DNA from: Riptortus pedestris
Taxonomy: Eukaryota; Arthropoda; Insecta; Hemiptera; Alydidae
Length of the DNA stretch: 64,000 nt
NCBI GenBank assembly: GCA_019009955.1
Contig: CM032230.1
Span: 27,160,001 to 27,224,000, forward strand
Reading direction: 5' to 3'
The notes beneath the pieces are model-generated. The model worked only from the letters and a program-made list of their open reading frames with translations, had not been told where the DNA came from and searched no databases. Shown in pieces: positions 47,901-56,876 of the stretch (positions are counted from its first letter, which is position 1; each line of letters begins with the position of its first letter). Position numbers and translations under genes: made by a program.

Positions 47901-50900
47901 GCAGTAGTCTTGAGGACCTTTCTGAATCCTACATGCTCCACTATTGACAAAGGTTCCATGTCCTTACAAATCATGTACACGATACTTTGCACAATTTTGA
48001 AATTGGTATTACCACCTTCCTTGTGAGCTACAACGTTTTCTAGCGCCGAGGTAATTAAAGGCTGATTAATTATAATTGTACTTACAGCAGTTGATGAAGC
48101 ACTTGTAGAGGAACTACTAGCAGATTCGCATGATTTAGATTTTGTTGACGTGTTTTTTAATTCATACTCAGACACGCTCTGAGCTGGTCTCTTCAAGTTA
48201 AGTTTGGGATGCTTGTGCTCCAGGTGATTCTTTATATTTGTGGTATTCCCACAAGTTTTAATGAGAACACCACAATGACGGCATTTTGCAAAGTTCTCTT
48301 TTTTTTCAAAATGCTCCCAGACCGCACTTTTTGGAGGCATTTTTTCACAGTTTTTGGAGGCAACACTAAAAAAACAAACAAGTCGAACAAATCACGGTTA
48401 AGGTAGTACGTACGACTTACTAAGTAGTAAACTAAGTAAACACTGTAAACAGAAAACGTGAAGGACTGAAGCAGGTTATATATTCCACGGGTAACTGACC
48501 CCGACAAGTGTGGCAACAATATAGAATCGATTGTGGAAAAGTTGAACAATTAGCTTCAAAATATGAAAAATTAGTCTCAACTCTCACTTAAGAAAAAGAA
48601 AAGAAGAAAAAAAAAATTAAGTAATCGTGATTAAAGCAACGATTACCAGATTAATCAAGCATCGTAAACATCGATTAAAAATACACCGATTATTTGGAGT
48701 ATTAATCAATTATTACGATTAATCGATACCCATCCCTAATAAAAATTGTTCTCATTCATTATAAATTACAGTACTAGTTATAGTAAATAGTTTCCAACCA
48801 AATTAATACGTTATATTCAGATATGTTACAGTAATTGTTTTTCTTTCCGGTAAGAAGTTGGCAGAACTGTTTGTTTCCATTTCAGGTGCTTTCCATTGGG
48901 AGGTTTCTTATTATCATTTGTATTTACTTAGTATTCACGGTATTATTATGTTACCTGTATTTAGATTTATCTATTTTTAAACTTCACGCGGGAAATCTGC
49001 TTGGTTTACGCAGCCCCTGCGTGATGGACTTTTTGGAATATTAGGCATTTATTTAGATCTATTCATGCTTAGAAAATATAACATTGTCTTTTTAAAGTGC
49101 TTCCAATTTTTAGCACAATTTTCGAACAATTTCTTTAAATGTTCATCTATCCTTCATAGATGATAAAATAGGAATAGTCGATTCAAATTTCTCATTATAC
49201 ACGCACACGCACACGCACACAGAGTGCAGAATTTTATATGATGTAAAACATATTTAAAAATTATCCTAAAACTAGGTTTTTACTAATAACCCAATTATGC
49301 GTCCGATTGAAAAATTGTATAGAGTCAATCTCATTGCAAATATAATGTTATTAATGTTGTTATGCAAGTTTTTTCAATATCTTGATGGTTAACCGAGATA
49401 TTTTCATTTTTTAGTTTTCGGTCTTCAGTAACCCCCCCCCCCTATTCATGCCATATTAACAATAAGCTGTTATGTTATGAAGCACTTTATTTTAAGCCTA
49501 AATACAAATATTGTTCTGATTGATCTTTTAAATTTTGAAATAAACGCAAAAACGACACACGTGGGAAATTGCTTAGTTAATGCAGCCTCTGCGTGACGGA
49601 TGTTTTTGATTATGGGCTACCTCATTTCAAAATGGTTGTCCTCAGCTTTTTTATCACCCAAATAAAAATAAACCCAAAAAATAAATTAACAAAACTAAGA
49701 TTTTAAAATAAAATTGTTAAGAAAAATTGTTATTATTGGTGACATTTTTTTATTTTATTTCCAGTGCTCAAAAACCCAGTCTTCGTTATATCAGCAATAT
49801 CACATTCAAGCATTCAATATCCTTAAGTTCATTTCTGCAAATAATGAGCCAGGTATTTTTACAAAGTATTTAACTTAACAGTTATTTTCATTTACATTTT
49901 ATAAAGACACTGTTCATCATTAATCAGTTGGAGATCTTGTGATATTTAAAAGTCTTTAGTATCAACTCATGTTTTAAACCAATTTGTTGATGTCATAATG
50001 TTAGGTAACTCAAGGTTTTCCAATATAAAGACAATGGAGGGCATCTGGATAGTTCTTCCTTTTACCTTTCTCAGGTTGTCTGGGCCAGACATTCTGAATC
50101 AATTGATTGTTTTTTTTCTTCTTCATATTATCTTCATTATAAACTATATCTTTAAACTGGATGTATACAGTAGGCCTGTTTTCCTCTACAATACGTTTAT
50201 TTTTGACAGAGTACACTTTTAGAGCAACAGCTCCATCTTCAATGCCTTTTTTGAAGAGCATTCAAGAGAACTGGCTTGCACAATGGTTGCTGGGTGAATG
50301 CTTGTGAAGGCATTAAAACTTAACTCTTTAAGCTGCAAAGGCAGTCGCCTGGCAGCCGTTGTGCAAGCCAATTCTCTCTAACACTCTTCAAAAAAAGCAC
50401 TGAAGATGGAGCTGTTGCTCTGAAAGTGCACTCTATCAAAAATAAACGTATTGTTGAGGAAAGCAGGCCTACTGTGTGCATCCAGGTTAATTTGTTCCTC
50501 TACCTCCCAGCTTCCCTAGAAGAAATATATCTTTAAACGTTTTGTATAATGTTTATGATGGATGTGGAAAATGGAAAACTACAATTTTTGGCCATGGTTA
50601 GGGAGAAAGGAACAATAAACTTAAGACTACAATAAACACATTAAGAATACAAAAAAACACTCATGAATATTGAGAATTTTTATTCATAGGATGATCATCT
50701 GTGGTTTACTGTTTTCCATCTTCAGGTTACAAAGTTACAATAGAAAACTACAACTAATAAATAGTAACTTTTTTATTCACTTAAAATAAATGTAAATCCA
50801 CTTTCCTTGGAAGTATGCCCTTCCTTGAGTTTCTTCTGACGTCCTCTTTAAGAATTGCAGTTGAAATTTATTATGTATTTCTGATGTTATTGGGGAAACT

Positions 50901-51855
50901 TGGAGATGTAAAACATGCCCGAGTAAGTTTAGCCAATTGAAGTTGTATATATATTTGACCTTGATCAAAACTTGGATGAAAATATAATGGCTGTTATTGC
51001 AGGAGTAGTAAACAAAGCTTTTGTTTAAAATAAAGAATATATATTCTACAGTTTAATCTTAGTACTTAATTTTGCTTCTCCTGTAGTACACACCTTGTTT
51101 TCAATAAGTGAAATTATATAATCTAATTTTGTTATTTTTTAATAACTTATTCTGAACTAGTGCAAAAGATATTGTGACTTTTGAAAGTTTTAAATCCATT
51201 TTATAATTACCTATGTATTAAAGCTTAACTGTGACTGACAGTGCAAAAACTAAGTTTTTATTTCTGGAATATGTCACCATTTGTAACCTTACTTATTTTA
51301 GGTGATATTTACCCAGAAGAATCACATGCAAATAGCAATTTTTATTGAAATGTTGGATATTGCAACAGGTGTAGCAAAAACAACTAATTCATTTTACTTT
51401 ACGTATGAAGTTCGAAATCCTGTTAAGCCAATCATGCCTAAATCATATCATGGTAAGTTTAAATTTTAAATAGTCTTGTTCTTAATTTCAGAGTTGCTTT
51501 TGTTTGAAACTTTTTACATATCTTTATCTGCTTAATGATTCCATGTAGGAATCGTTATAATTAGTTTGCTTTAAATAGTTTTTTAAAAATGTTTGTTCAT
51601 TGTATTTTAAATAATATTTTCTTACAGAGAGTATAATGTATATTGACGGGAAAAGACAGTTTGATTTTCAAACTAATGTAAATTCAAGATTAAACTGAAG
51701 CTGTGTTGTCCGTGTGTCTCTGTGCTGTCTCTACATCGTCCATAATAAATTCTTTATTCATGTTGTTTTCTTTTATTTCAGAAGCTGTATTATGGATAGA
51801 AGGGCAAAGGGAGTACAGAAAAGCAGAGTCAAAGTTAGCTTTAATTAATAATTAG
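36358..51855 (+). CDS. ACOT9: Acyl-CoA thioesterase 9, mitochondrial (first exon not found)
   Basis: Exons: 36358-36425, 38639-38763, 39253-39373, 39660-39775, 41419-41641, 42116-42318, 44642-44727, 49765-49852, 51302-51452, then 51628-51698 or 51782-51855. All join in frame. Two hotdog-fold halves are visible: the first from MKDSYAEAIIPLSTN through SSWEQMTIAHFTMVARNS, the second from VWMEDSILTGCHFPHPENRNHHNTVFGG (acyl-CoA thioesterase signature) through NSFYFTYEV. ACOT9 enzymes hydrolyse short to long acyl-CoA to free acid and CoA in mitochondria. The first known exon gives RFIQRCVLRHCHSSSPRTLTM, basic and Ser-rich like a mitochondrial presequence, so a short upstream exon with the ATG is expected. 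Introns hold nested transposons. Confidence 0.92.
36842..38585. mobile_element. Composite Helentron/CCGGCTTC-type repeat cluster, copy E
   Basis: A diverged 3'-type end (TCTGTCATGCAGGGGCTG at 36846) is followed by reversed inner blocks of the second family (37130-37680). Then comes a full Helentron-like copy without microsatellite, 37683 (GTCCGTCACGCAG) to 38247 (TTCCCTTAAGGGAAATCTGCT). A last piece ends CCCGAGTGAAGCCGGGAGCC near 38572, the reverse of the CCGGCTTCGCCCGGG terminus. It fills most of ACOT9 intron 1 of those seen here. Confidence 0.55.
40266..41172 (+). mobile_element. Helentron/DINE-1-like element, copy F (5' truncated)
   Basis: From about 40530 it follows the family core (CAATCTTATTGCAAATTAAATTTACTATAAATATTG, long-variant block GAGGTTGGCTGGC) to the end GGGAAATCTGGTTAGTTTATGCAGCCCCTGTGTGACAG. 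The left part begins with a small ACAGGG/CCCTGT hairpin (40273-40291) of unknown nature. It lies in ACOT9 intron 4. Confidence 0.55.
42543..44190 (+). mobile_element. Helentron/DINE-1-like element, copy G, interrupted
   Basis: The left end is ATCAGATTTCCCAATGGTAAATCAGC and the right end TGCAGTCCCTGTGTGACAG. A GT-rich tract lies at 42665-42755. The block CCGTTATTATA is broken at 42903 by a mariner/Tc1-type insert and resumes at 43464 with CTTTGGGTCAAAAAAGTG. The copy is diverged. Confidence 0.55.
42904..43463 (-). mobile_element. Mariner/Tc1-type deletion derivative with long inverted repeats
   Basis: TA-flanked 560 bp. Terminal repeats of more than 100 bp begin CAGGGTGGGGCAGAATGGAC (left) and CAGGATGGGGCAGAATGGAC (right, reversed). 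Between them the minus strand encodes a transposase C-terminus fragment: SGNIPWPPCSQDLSPCNFFLWGYLK, then VPPRTLEALKEAI. The usual PCD is PCN, so the third acidic residue is gone. The inserted target is copy G of the Helentron family. Confidence 0.75.
45606..46009. repeat. Large inverted repeat inside the hAT
   Basis: Arms about 45606-45764 and 45844-46009 are complementary over some 155 bp with few mismatches (e.g. CAATTGCAGTTACCAGACAATC with GATTGTCTGGTAACTGCAATTG). The loop is 79 bases. It lies downstream of the transposase stop, between it and the left terminus. Confidence 0.85.
46184..46394. repeat. Tandem duplication at the transposase 3' end
   Basis: About 85 bases (ATACCAAAGGTGAAAACATAA ... 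TTACTCCACTATTT) recur 128 bases on as ATACTAAAGGTGAAAACATAA ... TTACTCCAATATTT. The second copy contains the last codons and stop of the transposase; the first lies in the 3' untranslated part. Confidence 0.7.
46375..48340 (-). CDS. hAT transposase with BED zinc finger, intact, two exons
   Basis: Exon 1 48340-46620; intron 46619-46529 (GTAATA ... TTGGAAG); exon 2 46528-46375 to TGA. The join gives 624 residues. An N-terminal BED finger spans about residues 1-45 (WEHF, CRHC, HLEHKH). The RNase-H-like catalytic region includes FTTDIWTDSQNRSFLSMTVHY, AVISDNAANITKAV and CFAHTLNLL, then DVATRWNSTFDMLSRF. The C-terminal dimerisation segment lies in exon 2: ATSVPSERLFSEAG, then LVNKLLFLKDV. All domains expected for a ZBED-type hAT transposase are open. 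Without splicing, the protein would lack the dimerisation motif. Confidence 0.92.
49195..49601 (+). mobile_element. Helentron/DINE-1-like partial copy I
   Basis: An (AC)n-type tract (CACACGCACACG, 49200-49221) is followed by family blocks (GTCCGATTGAAAAATTGTATAGAGTCAATCT, CCCCCTATTCATGCCATATTAACAATAAGCTG). It ends GGGAAATTGCTTAGTTAATGCAGCCTCTGCGTGACGGA. The 5' part is missing. Confidence 0.6.
50153..50489. repeat. Foldback (inverted repeat) element
   Basis: Arms 50153-50293 and 50349-50489 are complementary with scattered mismatches around a 55-base centre. The right arm contains GCACTGAAGATGGAGCTGTTGCTCTGAAAGTGC: CTGAAGA, a GAGC / GCTC stem and GAAA, echoing the hammerhead order. In the left arm GAAA is mutated to TAAA. 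It lies in ACOT9 intron 8 and is probably another Penelope-type inverted end. Confidence 0.55.
51628..51698 (+). CDS. ACOT9: ACOT9 alternative last exon A
   Basis: Acceptor TTTTCTTACAG. It continues the CAT G of exon 51302-51452 as ESIMYIDGKRQFDFQTNVN and stops at TGA 51696-51698. It is homologous to exon B 84 bases downstream (E-[SA]-[IV]-[ML]-[YW]-I-[DE]-G-[KQ]-R-[QE]-[FY]) and closer to the vertebrate ending ESMLYLDGQRHFN. It has its own AATAAA at 51744-51749. Confidence 0.75.
51744..51749 (+). promoter_or_regulatory. Candidate polyadenylation signal for exon A transcripts
   Basis: AATAAA lies 46 bases after the exon A stop and 32 bases before exon B. Cleavage here would remove exon B and fix the choice of ending. 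Confidence 0.5.
51782..51855 (+). CDS. ACOT9: ACOT9 alternative last exon B
   Basis: Acceptor CTTTTATTTCAG. It gives EAVLWIEGQREYRKAESKL and ends at TAG 51853-51855. The phase is the same as exon A, so either can follow 51452, while splicing A to B is not possible because A contains a stop and no donor. Confidence 0.75.
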
Positions 51856-53396
51856 TATCAGAAGTTACCTTATTGTTTAAGTCTCCTTACTTCTTCATTA
51901 TTCCCTATAAGTTAAACACTAAGAACCAGACCAAAATATTTAATTTTTTATTTAGATTATTTCTTGTTTATATCATTATTTTGGTCTTTAAAAAAGACAT
52001 TTAAGAAAAAAACTTTAGAACATTCGACTTTTAAATGCACTCTTTATTTAAATGATTTTAAAGCACGGACTAATGTTTTGGAAAGATTTTTTAGTGATTG
52101 GACTTTCAGAATTCCTAAAAGGCTGTCCTTTTAAGTCATTAGAGTTCCATCTAAACTATCAATAGATTGGTTTTAACTCAGTTCTGTTCACTTTCCCCAC
52201 AACTGTATTAGTACAGTATTCAGATGTGTTTGGAAAATTTTTGTAAAGAATTTTTATGGAAAAAGTCATGCAGTGTATAAAAATAGTATATGGAAATATT
52301 TATTTTTATTGGTTGGTACAGATTCATAGTTTCACAATGTACTGTAGGGAAAGCCAGCTATCGGGAGAGGTTATGGGATCCATACTTTGCAACTTGAACT
52401 ATTATCAATATATTTTCGTGGCAAAATTTTCTATAAAAAGTTTGCCTCTTGGAGAACCTTTAGTGACAATATATATTGACTCGTAAAATAAGAAGTTCAT
52501 ACTGAACATGAACTACAATCATTTGTTGGACATGGTTCAAACTCCTCTAGAGCTCTTTCTTGCTCCTCCCCACTCATTTTCCCCCACCCTCTCTGAGCCT
52601 TAGGGAGAGCCATGTGAATATGAAAGCATGTTCAGTGAATTGCTGGCGTGGTACATTAAATACAGATCAATAACCGAACACCCCAATACCAATGATGGGA
52701 ACATAAATAGTTTTACCTGGGTTGACAGGTAACTTAGGTCAGGAATGCAGAAGTAAATAGTCCAAATCTTTCAAAAGAATTGGAGTATTTACTTTTAAAC
52801 TCCCGATAAATAAATTTATTGTTTTAATGTTCAAAGAAATTGTCATCTCAATACTGTTCAATGTAAATCCCAATATTTTTAGTGCTTTTGAAAATAAATT
52901 CTTCAGAGTTTATTGATAGTATTAATTGTTTTGTGGTTACTGTTTTCAGTAATTCTAGTTCCATTGATATAATATTCCAATAATTTACAAGTATATGTAT
53001 TAATTTTAATGATGTGTCTTACCAACTATATTTTTCAAATTGATTTGTAAAATCAGTTCTTAAGACAAAATATTATCTGTGATTTGTTAGGTGAAACATT
53101 TTTTGCTTCCAACACTGCCATTTTATTAAGTTAAACTTATTTATTTTTGACGCAACGTTATCCAAGAACTCTAAACACAAATATATCACATGGGTTTACG
53201 CTTTAAAACAACATTTGCATTACACTCCATGTTTCAGACATCATTTTTATATTTATGAAGGCAGTCATATATTCCAAAAATTCAATGGCCCTGTACAATA
53301 TTACATTAGGTATTATTAAATAATTTTTTAAAGATAGTTTTACAAAATCTGACGTGGCCACCACATGACTTTCTGGTACTCCAATTATAAACAAAA
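51856..53396 (+). other. ACOT9 3' flank
   Basis: AT-rich sequence follows the exon B stop. Candidate AATAAA motifs occur (for example 52808-52813), but none can be chosen. No further coding signal was found. Confidence 0.4.
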
Positions 53397-53876
53397 GTCC
53401 GTCACGCAGGGGCTGCGTAAACTAAGCAGATTTCCCACGTGAAATTTTACAATAGAGAAATTTCACGAGAGTCGAGCAGTTAAGGAAACGGCGGGAAAGT
53501 CACCTGCCGTAGCCGCCCAGATTTAATAAAAATTTCAAATATCTCGGTTAATACTCAAGATAGAGAATAAATGTATATATCAATATTTATAGTAAATTTA
53601 ATTTGCAATAAGATTGATTCTGTACAATGTTTCGATCCGAAGTATAGTAACGGAGATATTTCGAAAATCCTCCTCTATAAACCTCCCCCCCCTCAGCTTG
53701 AGAAACTTGATCTTTCTTTTTACATAAAACGACTAAATATTGAGTTTGGTAACGATCAAACTAAAATTGCGACCGCTAGAGCGGTAACAGACATATATAT
53801 ACACACACACAGATTTGAACGGACCTCATTTTCGTCATTACTAGGTAGAAATAATGGACATTTGAAGAAATCTGCT
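53397..53876 (-). mobile_element. Helentron/DINE-1-like element, copy J
   Basis: It starts GTCCGTCACGCAGGGGCTGCGTAAAC and ends ...TTTGAAGAAATCTGCT before AAAA. The microsatellite is mixed AT/AC at 53795-53811. The palindrome next to the 5' end is deleted, leaving only AAATCTGCT. Confidence 0.68.
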
Positions 53877-55324
53877 AAAATGTCCCACTCCATTTAGAGT
53901 TGTGTTTCATTTGAAAGTGATGTATGATATCTTGATGCAAGATTCATAGTTACAGATTATTGAAATAAGACAAAATGGATTCAGGAAGGACCAAAGGTGA
54001 TACTCTTTGAGTCTGGAAACTGATTTTTTTTTTTTTTTTGCAATATAATAGTTCTTTGCTTCATTGCACGAAGTAAAATACAAGATGAGCATTTTGAACC
54101 CTTAGCCCAAAAGCCTCCCACATCCTCAGTCTCACACTTGGAATCATTCTGTTTACTTTCAATCACATATATCTTCTTTGATGATAGTGTTACAAGCTAG
54201 TTTCAGTTAAATAGAGAAACATTCCTAATAAAACATGCTCTAATATAGGAATGTACAGTATTAAAAAATACATCTTCTCGAATAAGTCTTTCCCTTCTAA
54301 CTCTGATAGGAGGTAATATTCTATTGTCTTTTACTTAATAAATCAGTGTCAATGTAGTTATACACATTTTAAGTTCAAATCTTTAAACGAAACTAATTGT
54401 CAATTCATTCCATAACTAATATATGTATATTGTGTTCTTTTTATAGTATATTTAATTAAATTACTTAATTGCACAAATAATAATGAAGAGCCATTTAATT
54501 ATTGCTTTACAAATTGTATTTCCTAGCATTGTTTTATAATTACTTAACTTCCCCTATAAGAAGTCTTCTTGGAAAAAAAATTCTTAGTTTTTATTTCTAT
54601 TTTGACTTAACAAAGATTACTGGATGAAACTAGTAGCTTTCATTTCTGTCTTGAGTATGTAATTTGTTATTAGTTATAATCCTCATAAATTCATTAGAAT
54701 ATTTTAAGATCCAAAGTAATAAAGTTAAAAATGATAGGGATTATTTATTGTTAATTTTCTTATAATTGAACAATTTTTATGTCTTGCTCCAAACGTAATT
54801 CAAATTGTGATTATTATGTGATATAATTTATTAATCTGTGATGCTATATCTTATAACTATTTACCTAATTGTATTCTGTTCAATTTTTCCAAATTTTATT
54901 CTCAAAGGTTAATTTATTACAATGATATATATAGTAAATATTTCCAGAGTTATATTTATTATATTGAAATGCTAATGAATGTAAAACATTTTTGTAGTTA
55001 TAAGTTCATCCTAATATTGCTTGAAGACTATGACCATAGATAACAATTTGTTGACACTTACAAGTATTGCAAGAGTTCCTATATTAACAAAACTCATATT
55101 GATATTATTTAAGTGCAACTGTTAATTTAATATTTTAAATAAATATTACAATTTCCATAATCAGTAAAAATATTTTGACAAGGTCTTAACTGTAGATTGC
55201 AAATGTTTTTAAGTCTTAGGTGTGTTGGTTAATATTCTTATTTATCAAATACTTCTCCATATTTTTCTTCCAATTTGATGATAAGTCTTATGGAAAAAAG
55301 AAAAAATGTATAGGGTTTTACATT
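53877..55324. other. Intergenic sequence, nothing recognised
   Basis: AT-rich, about 1.4 kb between copy J and the SINE. No gene, RNA or repeat was identified. Confidence 0.5.
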
Positions 55325-55552
55325 TTCTATTCCTTTCAGAGGGCTAAAGTTACCTAGTGGGTCTTAATAAACTTGGTAAACCTAGAGTCATGGGTTCGAT
55401 TTCTATGTTGGCAATAGGGATTTATTTAATGGCACAACTCACTACATAAAATCCTTAGTCTCACCCTAGCTAGAAAAGGGTGGTAACCTGTAGAAGCCCT
55501 GTCCCAATAAGCCATAGTAGCATAAAGTGGACGTTAATAAATACTTATTATT
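55325..55552 (+). mobile_element. tRNA-derived SINE, copy 6
   Basis: The head AGTTACCTAGTGGGTCTTAA (A-box-like) and CATGGGTTCGATTTC (B-box) are spaced as in a tRNA. The family body follows: AAAATCCTTAGTCTCACC, CTAGAAAAGGGTGGTAACCTGTAGAA, CCCAATAAGCCATAGTAGCATAAAGTGGACGTTAATAAATA. This is the clearest promoter-bearing copy on the plus strand. Confidence 0.68.
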
Positions 55553-56876
55553 TCTTGCATGTAGTTGGTTCTAATTTTTTAAAAAATGGAATTGTTAGTG
55601 TAAGTAGTATCAAATTATTTTGTTATGAACTTATTTGTTAATTTAAAATAAAATGCTTTATTTTAGAAAAAAGGAAATTAATTTATTACCTGTAGAAATT
55701 TCCTCCTCTTCGCAAATATTTCTCATTTTTTGTATATATATTTACCCTGGCCATGCTGTTATTTTATCTTCTACTCTTAAAAAGCCTGATACCATTATTT
55801 CCCACCCTTTTTCCCTGTATACACCTTCTTCCGCGGCTGGTCCCATTCCATTACACTTTTGGGCCATCTGCCTTCCCCCATTTCCTGTCAATGCTCATGC
55901 CAAATGACATTCCTTATTTTATCCATTCTCAATCAATCCTGAAGGTATAATTTTTTAGGTTGCAAGAAAGATTGATGAAAAAGTGTGATGCATAGTGGGA
56001 TGGTACTGACCTTTCATTGAATTTGTTAATTCTTGGTCAGGTATAAGTAGGGGAATCAGTCAATATAGTGCCTATATATATAGATCAATCTCAGAATAGT
56101 GAGACAATAAGAAACTATATAAATAAAGGATCAGATATTTAAGTTATGTATGGAATTCATACAGCATTGGAGGTAAGGATGGCAAAAGCAGTTTGTGACC
56201 ATCTATGGACTTTTCATGATGGTTAGTGAAAGGTAAAATTATTTTTCATTGTTAGATTATCATTGTCACCAGTGGTCTGTTATCCACAGTTTCAGGAAGT
56301 GCTTCACCAACTACTGGGTTAGAGGAACACTATATTTGAATAATTATTTGTTTTAAAAAAACTGTAATATATGTGCATATAAACTGCAAGAATAAATAAA
56401 ATTCAATAAAATGAAAGACTTTTTTTTTTTTTTTTGTGATGTTTATTAACAACGGAATCAAGTAGTCAATACAATATTGACAAGTAAACATTAGTGTAAT
56501 AAAAATATAAAAAATATGATCACATGCATTTCAATTGAATAGAAGACAAGTTTGAAAATAACATTAAGGAATACTGTTTGCCTTTATTATCACAATACAA
56601 TTAATAAACATAAATAATTTGTTTTATTTAATTTAAAAAAAGAGAATCTGAGAACCATGGAGCAGAAGAAATTAAGTATCCAATGTACAATAAATATGAA
56701 AAATAAATAATTACTTTCTAGCTTGTATAACAATAATCTTTCATAAAATAACAACTAATTACAATTAAATATTATTTACAAAATAATTTAAAAATCAGCC
56801 TGATTGGGCTAATGACCTTTATGTACAGATTGGCTTGTGGGATTGTTCCATAAAAGTATAAATTAAAACATACTGA
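55553..56876. other. Intergenic and DNAJC1-like 3' flank
   Basis: AT-rich; a 17-base T run at 56420-56436. The part nearest 56876 should be the 3' UTR of the minus-strand gene. No coding signal was found. Confidence 0.4.

Larger units (their letters stand above)
45420..48738 (-). mobile_element. hAT DNA transposon, apparently complete
   Basis: 3319 bp bounded by 16-bp inverted repeats TAGGGATGGGTATCGA and flanked by a perfect 8-bp duplication ATAAAAAT (45412-45419, 48739-48746), the hAT hallmark. Multiple ATTAATCGA-type repeats lie just inside both ends, likely transposase binding sites. It encodes one two-exon transposase on the minus strand. It lies in ACOT9 intron 7, inside a Helentron-like copy, so it is the younger insertion. 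Confidence 0.95.
44769..49029 (+). mobile_element. Helentron/DINE-1-like element, copy H, split by a hAT transposon
   Basis: 5' end AGCAGATTTCCCTTAAGGAAAATCAGC after TTTT; (AT)n at about 44898-44928. Inner blocks run to GATTGAGATAAAAAT at 45419 and resume at 48739 with ATAAAAATTGTTCTCATTC. The 3' end is GGGAAATCTGCTTGGTTTACGCAGCCCCTGCGTGATGGAC before TTTTT. Removing the hAT and one target copy restores the long variant also seen in copy B. Confidence 0.7.

Noticed and set aside
46920..48026. Several plus-strand frames of 60-77 codons
   Set aside because: They are shadows of the hAT transposase on the opposite strand.
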